From Phoenix dactylifera (Eukaryota; Streptophyta; Magnoliopsida; Arecales; Arecaceae): a DNA stretch of 64,000 bases. Positions 36,590 through 48,200 of the stretch are shown here, piece by piece. The stretch is from assembly GCF_009389715.1 (NCBI RefSeq), contig NC_052404.1:9866480-9930479 (forward strand). The letters are read 5' to 3'. The notes under the pieces were generated by a model. That model was not told the origin of the DNA and made no database searches. It saw only the letters and a list, made by a program, of their open reading frames with translations. Each line of letters starts with the position of its first letter. Position 1 is the stretch's first letter. The position numbers were made by a program, and so were the translations under genes.

Positions 36590-37625
36590 AAAATGGATCG
36601 TCCAGCTCAAGACAGGACCACCTCATTCTGGCCAAGTAGACCTCGGCGCCGACCGAGCGGGATCTCGGTCCCGCTTAGAGCCGGTCCAACCTCGAACATC
36701 GTCGAAGGCCATGCCGACCTCGTCCAGATCTCTCCACTACGACCTGCAGCAACCTCTTCTGGTGCCTATAACGACGTCCCGGGCTCGAGCTCGAGGCGCC
36801 TTATATGACGATGCGCCCCGGCCAAATTCGGGGCACCTTATGCGACGACGAGCCCCGGCCCGAGCTTGGGGCGCTCTACTGAGCAGACCTCAAAGTCAAG
36901 GAGGCGCTCTGCTGAGCAGACCTCAAGTCAAAGAGGATAGGCCGATCTCAGGGCTCGCCAGGCCGATCTCATCAAACATATCGTGGCCCCCAAGTCGGCC
37001 CGACCTCAATGCCTACCGAGCCAACCTCATCGAATATTTGTCGTGGCCCCCTATGTCGGATCAACCTCAGCACCCAGCCAAGCGAGCAAAGTCGAACTCG
37101 ACCCCTGCCAAAGGTCGAGCTAAGCTCGGCCAGTACACACCGCGGTCATGCCCTACGGCAACCTCACCACACTATGCTTTGCTTGATGGCCACGCCGCGA
37201 CACGTCAATAAAGGACTACGTCTTGCTGCCCCAGCCATTCCTGCTGACAAGGGTCATGCCCTACGGCGCATACCAGCGCCATACCGCACGTAGGGACAAC
37301 TCAAACTGTATGCCTCAAGCAAGCCGTGGCTGCGTGCAACCTGGCCAACACCATCTCCTCTCATAATGAGGATAGGCCGCACCTCCGCTACCTGGGCACC
37401 TCTGCAGGGACTTTAAATAGCCTCATCAGGTAACACTTAAAAAACTTTTAGCAAACAAATACTTCACGTTAACTTAAGCATCGGAGGGCACTCACCGGAA
37501 AACCCAGTAAGGCTTTGTGCAGGTATGTCGGCGCATGGAAGGTGGCATCTTATCTCATTCTCGATTGGCAGCTCTTCCGACTCCTCCAGTGCGGTCACTC
37601 ACAGGGCAAATTTGAACTACAACGG
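36590..37625 (+). mobile_element. LTR retrotransposon fossil (LTR only), copy 1
   Basis: A GC-rich block of about 1 kb stands out sharply from its AT-rich surroundings. It has a TTTAAATAG TATA-like box near 37412, a TTAAGCATCGGAGGGCACTC R-like region near 37473 and a 3' end near TTTGAACTACAACG. This 3' part is clearly related to the inverted copy at 53319-53935. No gag-pol interior is present, so it looks like a solo or truncated LTR. Boundaries are approximate. Superfamily is probably Gypsy-like by general appearance, which is inference. The two copies are visibly diverged, so it is not recent. Confidence 0.6.
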
Positions 37626-39247
37626 TTACTTTTATATTTTTTTCTTTGAAAACTCCAATCAAGTAAAAAATATTTTTTTTATTTTTCTATTGAGCAAACT
37701 TTTTTTGCCTCTTTTGCAAACCAAACGGGCTTGAAAGGAAAAAGATAAAGACCCAACAAGTTATTGGTCGGGTTTGATTGGGCTCGGTCAAGAACCATCT
37801 CCTTTCATTCCATCTATAGTGTCCTAAGGTTTCCTCTTCTGTCTTTACTGTGGTGAAGTTGGCCATGGCGGTTCTGCAAACATGGACGGGAGACATAAGG
37901 AAGAGCAACTACCAGTGATAGCTCTCCCCCCTCTCATCTCTCCACTAGTCGGGCTTCGGCCTTGTCCTTTTACCTCACATCGCATTCAGGATATATAACC
38001 CCATAAATAACTGATAACAACTCGAGGCCCGGCTTGAACTTGGTGGCTTTAGTTTGCTACTGGCTATGGATGCAAGGTTGTCAATGGTTGTAGGTACGAG
38101 TATGAGTTTAATGGGTTTGCTCAAACTCAATGAGAAACAACTTATGTAACATACCTAGTCTGATTGATTTGCTCTAGTATGGATATCTCTGTAGAGGCCC
38201 TGAAAATGAGATCAGGAAAATGCTTTGTGATGGGCACCATTCCCCGGGCTCGCCCTGTAGAAGTATGACAGCAGAATTGGCTCATTCTCCCTTTCATGTT
38301 CTTTGCTTAACGTACGGTAGGACTGTAAGTATTGATGATATCCAATAAACACATAAAAATAGCCTGAAGCAATGAAGACTGCTCTATGTTTTCAGCAATG
38401 GAAAGCCACCGCTAGGCTAATGCGGCCATCTATATTCAAGAAATATTTATTGAACTTGGCAACATTCCCCATCTCTTCTTAAACAGTCGCCTCATGATTT
38501 CTCACTTGATCGTTCAGCATTAAACTTTGCAGCTCTCACTTCTTCAAAATAAGAAGCAGGCCTTGTTTGCCAAGACCATCTGATCCAATGGCTCGGGTAA
38601 ATTTCAGCTGCAATCTTTTTTGCCACTTTTTCTGGGGTTGACGATGGTCAAATAAAAATGTCAGGTATCTGATATCTGGATCGAGAATTATAGATAATAT
38701 ATCAAAGGAATGATGAACCCTACTGTTAGCATTTTATGTAGCATTTGATGGCTCGGTTGCTTTCAAAGAATAAAATCTGTATCTGCAGTAATTTTTTTGT
38801 TATTATAAGAAAATGACCATGGCCACAAAGCCTGTGCAGTATACCCATCAGAATAAGTTTCAGCATGCATTTCCCTGAATGATGGCTGAGGTGGAACAGT
38901 TTACAAAATGACACCGCCATGAGATGCAGATCTAGCAAGGTTCCTTCAGATGGATTACAATTATTGGATAAGCAAACTGGTTGCAATATTGCCAATGTAA
39001 AGCAGGGCCACTGCCAAAGAAGAGCATTTCTCTGCAAGCGTAGACTTTCCCATTACCCTGGCAAATCTCCTTCCAACTTCAAGAATTTTCTGCCCATAGA
39101 GGGGCCAGCCCCTCTCTAGCAACAAGGTCTTTCCTCCCAAATGAGGATTATTAGGCACTAAATCTGGTTCCTTCATGGATCTCATATAGTCGGGAGCGGT
39201 CGTTCGCTTGTCATAGAAAGCACCTGAAAGAGGACACCTTTTACACC
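37626..39247. other. Intergenic region and 3' UTR of GSH1
   Basis: Nothing supportable is seen at 37626-38700. The part nearest 39247 is downstream of the GSH1 stop on the minus strand and should include its 3' UTR. A 96-codon open frame that overlaps the stop region has no recognisable homologue. Confidence 0.5.
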
Positions 39248-42200
39248 TCAATACAACAACTCTTCAAAAACAGGATCGACGCTGCATCCCCATTTTCCAT
39301 GATACAACTCCAAAAGCTTCTCAGCTGGTGTAACTCCTGTCACATGACTAATTGGATCAGGAGTGCTAAATAGGACGAGTATAAACTATCTACAAAATGA
39401 TAAACATGCTGTTACAAAATCAATTAGCAGGACCAAAACATTCAGCATATCTCGAATTCAATATTTGATGCAAAAACCTGCACCATACCCTTCATGAAAA
39501 CTTGGCAATAAACTATCCCGGTCCCCAAGGAAATGAAGCATTTATACATCTTCCACCTTTCTGTCTGTTCCCCTTACCTTTTGTATCGAGCAGAAAACCA
39601 ATTTTTGTGTGGGTTATTATTGCATATTATTCCCAGTTTAAGACAAGCGGTTTACTTAAACAAATCCCCAGCGTAGAATGTAATTCAGAGTAAAGACAAT
39701 TCACTTATTTAAATTTCAAAAGTAAACAAATTAACTTACTAATCCCATCAATCACATGCTAATTTGGATGAAACAGGCAATTTACAAGTTATAACAATAT
39801 ATTAACTGACGAAAGGGGCTACCTGTGCTAACCACCTCAGTCACTTCCTTCAAAAATCCAGCTTCTTTGTAACCTCTTCTTTCCAAGCCATCCTGCGACA
39901 TTATCAAAAGGATGTTTAAGGAAAAATCATATATTATGCAATCCATCAACATTTACTGCCATTAAGTGTCTAATTAAATAACCTTCGCCAACTTTAAAAC
40001 TTCTTCAGCAACATGTCTTAACAGTCCATCTCGGAATGGTGTCTTTAAGCCAGTCACCGGTACCTATTATAGCCCATAATTATGATCAGATTCTTAAAAA
40101 AGGTAAACATTCAAATATAGAGTATAACTATCCATTCTAGCATATTGTAATTACATAAATATATCCTCAACTTGATGGTGCCATGCTAAATAATAATTTT
40201 AGAATCCTTATCCTTGTATGTTCCGGAAACAAACTAGTTGAAATACATAAAATAACACAAAAATAATTAAGCTGTCAGATACATGCACTTAATAATGGTG
40301 ATGCAGATGTAGGGAATTTGAATTCTCTTTAATACCTTTCTCCTTAGCATCTCTCTTTCTTGTTCTGTCCAATCAGCAGTCATGTCTAAAACATTTTGTA
40401 ATGAAACCTCATCATATAATAACCCTACCTGCAAACAGAACAGACTTGCTATAGTTAAATATTACAGAGCAAATTATCAACGTAATTAAGTCCAAACCAA
40501 TGATTGCTGAACCGAGCCGAACCGGCCGGTTCCGCCTGAACTGAGGCGACCCCGTCTCCGACCGGGTTGGTTCTCCAATGGAAAACAGTTTCGGCCCCCT
40601 AAAGGTCGAAACCTGATTGAATTTGGCCGGAACCGGACCGAACCAGTTTGACTCGAATTCGGTTCGCACCAGATCCGGGCCCCCGCTGTGGGGTTGTGCC
40701 ACTTATGCAATTGCCGCAGCCAATCGATTCGAACCAGTACCGACCCGTACCGGCTGCCGACCAGTACGGGTCTCGGAACCGGTTCGACAAACCTTGGTCC
40801 AAATAAGTTCCCAGTGCAACATTTATGATCAAGCATGCATTGGGCATTGCCAAGTCTGTAACAGCCAGCTGCATCACTATATCCTTTGAATAGAATTTTA
40901 AAATCATTGTGGAAAGCCACAATACCCAGAATGCTGGCAAAGCGCATAATCTCCTCCATGGACCACCATCCGCACCCCTCATTTCCAGATATCTTTTCAA
41001 CCTAACCTGCAAATAAGAAAATAACTTTGCACTGGTGATCTTTAAATACTGCAATAGTAAGTTTCATCATTCTCAAAGTGATTGTCTAATGAAGGAAACC
41101 TCAGGGAAAATTGTTGTTAGATGATTCTCCCAGTCATTCAATGTTGGTAGCTCCCCAGGAATGGAAGGAAGTTTTCCTACCATAAAATCCTGCACATAAC
41201 ATATGTTAAGTAATAAGTACCATTTTTCAAATTAATACAACAAAAAATGAGCAATGAAGATTTTAACTTGCAGCTCAATTGTGAAGTAATATTACAAAAA
41301 AAAACACAAAGACAACCCAATTCAAGAGGTTAAAAATAGAAAAGATACCCGGAAGGACATTCCCGTACAATCAATATACTTCTTATTTCGATAGACAAAA
41401 TACATGGGAACATCTAGAGCATATTCCACATACTGTTCAAATCTGTAAGAAAAAAAACCAAGAATTAAACCAAGCTGATTAACAATAAGCCTTCTTAGTA
41501 ATAAAAAAACAAAGTAATAGGGAAACAATAAAATTTAATTTTTTAAAATGTGTCACGTTAGCTGCTTTACTTTCTAGTTGAAAGAAAAATATAGAAACAA
41601 AATAGCATCTAAACAACCAAGAATTTGTTCAGAATGAACTCAAGCTGGTAGCAGCAAGGGGGAACAATCCTTAATATGTAAAAATAAAAAGATCAGATCC
41701 CAAGCCACAAAACGTACAGGTCCAATCAAGGTGCGTAGTGATATAAGGTGCATAGAGTAGCAGTTAGTAGTGATATATGAAACTGAGTTTGCAAAGTGTG
41801 CGATGAGCAACCCAGTTTTCCAATCAAAAGCAGCTGCCAGTCTTTAATATTGACTGTGCAATCAATGACCAATAAATATAAAAGTGGTTCATGTTCCCCC
41901 CTTATATTAGAGGGTCACAGAATACATACAAGACCAGCATATAGCATTTGGAACGAAGCCCTTCTCCTTAAAGACAAGCAGAAAAACAGGAAGAAAAGAG
42001 GGAAAATAAAGGTGTCATTGGAGTGAAAAACTTCAGGACAGTGTTTCCAAATATTTTGTGCAATTGAATAGATGTAAAAGCCTTGAAAGGTAGATGTAAC
42101 CAACGCATACATCAGGCAGCAAATATAAGAGGTAAAGTTTGGTGATTATTATCATTATAATAATAGTTCAACTACTTTATGGTGATATCAGAAAGCATGA

Positions 42201-45200
42201 AGGGACTAGTGCAAGGGGAAGAAGTATCTAATTATCTATAGTTCTAGACTATTCACTAAAACCAAATTTTCAACAGGACAACCCTTCTATCGATGGTTAA
42301 ATATGAGAGTTTGCACAGCACCCTTCACCTCTCTGATAAATAGATGTCCTCTCAAACAAAGATAAAATAACAAGGCTTCAACAAGAAGATGGCAATTGCA
42401 TAAGCATTGGATCATATGGAAAGGAAAGCAATGAAAATGATTATTGTCAAGTATTTGATGGCAACAAAATTCATTTAGACGATAAAAGATCTTGTAACCA
42501 TTAAATATTTGACCTAGATCCTCAACTGCAGTCAAGAACTACATTCAAGGTAATAGAGTTAACAAATTAACATATGACCAATTCAGCTTTACTAATGGGT
42601 TGTTTTGTCCTTGCTCTTGCAAACAAGATCGACAAGATAAGTACCATATGGAACGGATTTAACAATTAAATACAATTTATTATATCTACTTGCAAGTTTT
42701 AAAGGCCAGTTAAATAAAACATCCGAGTGTTTTCTCTATATATTTGATTTACTCATTAAACATAAAGAATATTCTCTTACAAGAGATATCCAGTAAAATG
42801 ATAAACATTAAGTCAAAATATTTGGAAAAGATTTCATAGTTTGCAAAAAGCCCAAATCAAGAGGAAAAGCGGGGGAAAGAAGGAAGAGGGAAGGGGGTTG
42901 GGTTCTTACTCAAAAGAATCATCAAAAACAAAAGGAAGCATTCCAGTACGATTATTATCTGTGTCAGTCCAAACATGGCTGCAACAATGATTAGAGTTTT
43001 AGAAGATATCTGCATAGCCAGTATATCAAGTGAAAAATTCATTAAAAAAAATGACAGACCTTCTCATACTAAGATAACCATTTGGCTTTCCTTCGGTGAA
43101 AGGTGAATTTGCAAACACTGCTGTTGCAATCTGTTTCAAGAACTAGTCAGAGACTAAACATTAAAGAAATAAAGGAAGTTCTCAATGGCAGAAGATATGC
43201 CATAAATACTCACAGGCTGCAAAGCAAGACCAGCACGGAATTTTCTGACCATATCTAACTCAGAACTGAAGTCAAGGTTTACCTATAGAATAGAGAACAT
43301 TCTATGAACTACTTTCTTAATAAATAATCTGCTAACAACATTCTTCCTCTACAATTGCAAGAATTTTTTGCTATGAAGCATAATTATCATAAAGATTAGA
43401 TTTTTACTGTAGATTAAGATGTGACGTAGAATGTTTTTAAACTGAAGACAAGATTCACCTGAACCGTACAAGTGCGTAACATCATATCGAGCCCAAGAGA
43501 ACCCACTTTTGGCATGTAGTTCCTCATAATCTCATACCTTCCCTGCAGAAAATAGTCTCTTAATACAAAAACCTAATTAAGAAGTCGAGACATAAAATTT
43601 AAATAGACCATGTCCACAGAGAAAAGTGTTCCATGTGGTACCTTGGGAGACAGATAAGTACAGACTGGTTAATTTACATCAGTCAGAAAATTCCAAAGCA
43701 AGAAATTGTGTATAACCAGATAAGGAGAAATAATAATTCCCAAGGTTATGATACATGGAAAACATAGAATGTACTGCAGCAGGCTCTTTAAACAAGGATT
43801 ATAGTGGAAAGAAAAATAACTAGCCACTGACGATTATGAGATGTTATAAAAATTTAACACAATTACATTCTTTTCATGCTTTAAAACATCTTTAGAGTCT
43901 AAATTTTATTAACAAGATTTGGTTAGTGCCCTTCTTTCTTTCATTCGTTGGTGGTGGGTGGGCTTTTTTCCTTTTTCTTTTGGGAGAGGGGGGAGACATG
44001 TTGAGCCCATGCTTCAAGATGTGATCATAAAAGCATGAATATGTTTTGCAAATGGCTCTCAAGCCTACACCTCTACATCGTAGTCAAATTACTGCTCAAG
44101 GCAATCAATAAGAGGAACTGTCATGAAATCTAAAAAGCTCCTTGGTAGATAGGAAAAATAAATTGCAATACGGGTGTATTTATATGAGGCTTTCTATAAT
44201 TTATTTACAATTTTAAGGCGCAGTACCTAACATTATACATTCATAATTAAATATCACTCAGAAACATAAAATATAATAATAACAATAATAGGAACATCAA
44301 ATATTATTCATACATCTAACTTTGTTCCTCAAAAAAATTACTAGTTCATACGATTGACTGGTTTATAAACTATTACTTGATAGGGTACACACCCTACTTG
44401 TCAGAACACCTGAAACAATTAGAAAAGAAACCACTAGCAGTAAAGCAGAGATGGAATAAACTCAATCATGTCTATGTGAAACTCTTATGCATGCATTATC
44501 TATGCACGTCGTATATAAAAATGAAAAAGAAATTTGCACCTTCGGCATTATAGGAATATCTTTTCGTCCCCACTTTGGCTGAAAACCAATTCCTAAAAAG
44601 CCTATCCCCATTTCCTCTGCCACAGCTTTCACCTATCAAATAGTAGTGCAAAGGATAATGAAAAGTGAAAACTAAATAAAATTATCAGAAACTGAATTTT
44701 AAGCCCTCTGCTGCATAGTTGCAGCCATGCTTCTTTGCTGAAAGAATTGTCACAAATTAAGGAGACACAAGAACAGAAAGAATTAAAGTTGGGTATAAAC
44801 AAGCTAAAATGAACAACATGAACAAATTTTCTTAGTAAGAAAATACACAGGTAAATAGAAAAAAACTTTACTAGATAAAACTGTGCAGAATTTAAAAGTT
44901 GTTTGCGTTATGTTTTAGTTGATGATCAACTAATGAGACAGACTGGACATGAAGCTATGAAGATGTCATTGAGGATTGCATGTAAGGTATTTTCTACTAT
45001 CTGCTGTTAAAGGTTTATGCTTTAAACCAAACTGAGAGACAAACAGGCTTCCAGCACAGAGAAGCTAAAACTAATTAAAACTGACCTGATAAAGATGACA
45101 ATTAACCTCGGCACAAGTTTGATGCAATGTCTCAAGAGGTGCACCACTGAGCTCAAATTGGCCACCAGGCTCCAATGAAATGCTTTGTTTTGCCTGTTCA

Positions 45201-48200
45201 GTCAGAAACCAACTTCTTCCTTTAAAATCAAATTGAAGATCAAGCACTTTGATGAGGACATTAAATTTTAGTTATTGCAGGTTAACCTTCAAGAAAATCT
45301 TACAGGTAAGCAGTTGTAAGTTGTAAAGGAACAAAACGTTACAAAGAGAAGGCATGCCAGGTGAGTATCACAAGACCAAGCATATGGTGAACAATAGAGG
45401 TATGAACAAACACATAAGAGGAAACTTGCACTATGGTTCACAGGAATAAAAAGGAATCATAATAGAATCAGAATGGAAAGGGAATGAAAAATAAGGAATT
45501 CAGAAATGTGGGGAAATAGATGGATTATTTCATTCTAATGTTTAATTTCTTTTTTTTTTCCTAGAAATAGTTTGATTTAGCTAGTTATATTCTAAATGAG
45601 ATTAATTTTTGGACTAAGGGATTTCATAATACCATTACGGTTAGTTAATCCGCACTGCCTCCTCTCATAATGATTTAATTTACTAGGTTGATCAAAATCT
45701 CCAAACACATCCAATCAGCTGGTCACCTGAAAAATCTTAGAGAATCTTTACTTGTCTATTGGGCACCAATCACTTGCTTAAAAGTCCCTCCTCAAATTGG
45801 TTGTGCCCTCTCTTCCAGCATATGAAACATCCTCCAACATGGAGTTTTCCATGTCTCTCATTCCACACTGTGGCCACATCTGATTCACCTTCTAATGGTT
45901 TCCAACCACCCATTCCAAAACCTCTCGGAGGTCATCCACTATTCCTGCCACCCATAAACTGATATTTATGATCAAATCAGTTCTTGTTTTGACAAAGCAA
46001 TCGAATCCAAGTAGTACAAATTCATTCGCCTATCCATTTTAATTTTTCACAATGCACCCTTCTCCTTGATTTTTACTGTTAGGCAACCTTTGGTAAGCTC
46101 TATGCAATGAGGGACAGAAGAGTGTTCCTAGGCATGAACGCATACTAGGTGGAGTTTCCAATATGGGAAAGAATGCTTGTCACAAGGAGAAGGCAATTTT
46201 GGGGTCTCTAAATTAGGAGTTCTAAGAATGCAAATTCGATGAGAGAATATTGTGATGACCGTGTGGGTGTAATTGTGCACCGGGGAGATCTTGGGTACTT
46301 ATAAAGAACTAAGGAAGTCAAATAATAACTTCTGGCTGGCTTTCTTGAATGAGATCCTAGATCATTATAGACGTGGGCGGGTTATGTATTGAAAAGAATC
46401 CCTCAGTGCGAGATCGAGATCATCCAATTGGGGAGGGGGGTGACTAGTGGGGAGCCATGGGTGCCCCAAGATTCAAAAAAAATCCACGTGTTCCCCTTAC
46501 ATACACTTGTGCTGAGTCTTAACTATATCTCATTGCCCCCCCACCTCCCCCAAAACCAAAACTAACAGCATATTTATCCTATGGCCCCTCCTAGTAATCA
46601 GTTTTTTCTTTCCTTTTAAACAGTACCTAAAAATCTAGATAATATTATTCCTCCAAATAAATCCTACTTAGCATTTCATCCCAAAACCAAGTACTCTTGT
46701 TAAAATCGTTACTTAAGTGAGCCTTTCTCTAGGCAGTTGCAAATCCACAAGGATCTCTAATCTCCACCTTATACGTTGTCCACCAATCACAAAAAAGGAA
46801 ACTTTTGAGCTTCTCTTGACTCCCCCAAAGAGGTGATCATGCTGATTGATTGTAAATTTTATATCACATTCACAACAACAAATAATTGATGATTTCTAGA
46901 ACTAGGCATATGTGTGGGATTCCTTCAGAAATGTAGGGGCATAAAGAGAAACATCATGATTTGTAGTCAGCATACAAGTTCCTTCAAGTATTTTTATCAT
47001 GTGTTCTATATCATATATTAAGCAACTAACCAATTTTAATGTCCATCATTGTCTTCTTCTACCCTATGCTTGAATAAAGGCAGATTTTTTTTTCTAATTT
47101 AGAGGGAATAAGATTATGCATCTTACGGGTGGCAACTAGTGTAGTTGGTAAAGTTATTGAGCTATACTATTCAATGACCTAGATTTGAATCTCACCTACA
47201 CCTGGGTGGCTGGGTAGGCGCTAATCCCCTCCCTTTTCTCGAAAAAAAAAGAATCCATATCTTAATTACCAAAGGAGGTTAACTAGGAAGGAATGGTTAA
47301 TGGCTTGAGCATGCAAAAGAGTGTGCTTGTAATGTCTATGAGTTATGAGCCATCTCTTTTGTCCCAACTCCAATTGTCTCCAATTTCTGGAAATCTTGTA
47401 TTCTTTTAGCTTTCATGCCATATTTTTTTCTAGGTTATTGTTTCCTTTATCCTCTTAGGTTATTGTGTTGGAAGAAACCATGTTACAATGCTTGTATATT
47501 GTTTCCTTTATCCTCTTATATATTCTTTTAATTATGAAAGTAATCTAGTAATACATGCTGTAGGACAGAAACAAAAATTAGATATCATGGATTTGTAATT
47601 TTAAAAATATGCAAACATATACCCATACATGTGCATATAGCTAATCGATTTGCTAACGACTGGAATATATTAATGCGGAACACATATCGGTTTATTATGA
47701 TTTACTAACATCATCTTGGCCCCCAAGGGAAAATTCACGGCTCCGCCCCTGTTGATGACAATCTCACGATTAACATGGTGGGCTTGGAGATCTCAATCAG
47801 CCTAGCAAATCCAATGCTCGTGAGACACATTAGCCCTCTGTAGTGGTGGTATAAAATCTCCAACTCCTTAATTCCACATGAACTTTTCAGATAAATCTTT
47901 GACTGACAAATATAACTGAAGTTAAATAATGTTTTGTAATGTAAGTCATAATTAAGTAATTTATTTCCAGTCTATACAATAGATGCTTCTAGTAAATTCA
48001 TACCACAAATATTATTAATTCCTTGTTTATGCCATGAATTCTGCTTACCAAAAATATCCAATGGGAATGACCACTCCTGTTTTAATTCTATTACTTGTCG
48101 CTTAACCAAATATTGGAATGGGGCCAAACCTGGAATTTTTTTCCGATTTCAACCCTCAGTCCACGCCCAAACATAGTGTTAGAGAGTTGAAGAAAAGAGC

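Noticed and set aside
36711-37211. 166-codon open frame in a GC-rich block
   Set aside because: It lies inside an LTR fossil, is rich in Arg/Ser/Pro from base composition and matches no protein family.
38961-39251. 96-codon minus-strand frame overlapping the GSH1 stop
   Set aside because: It is the GSH1 3' UTR in another frame; no family resemblance, and the GSH1 C-terminus DPVFEELLY ends normally before it.
40486-41054. Minus frames extending GSH1 exon 11 into the intron
   Set aside because: The family sequence resumes in exon 12 (VGLLYDE), so the extension is intron plus transposon; GTATTG after AFW is the donor.
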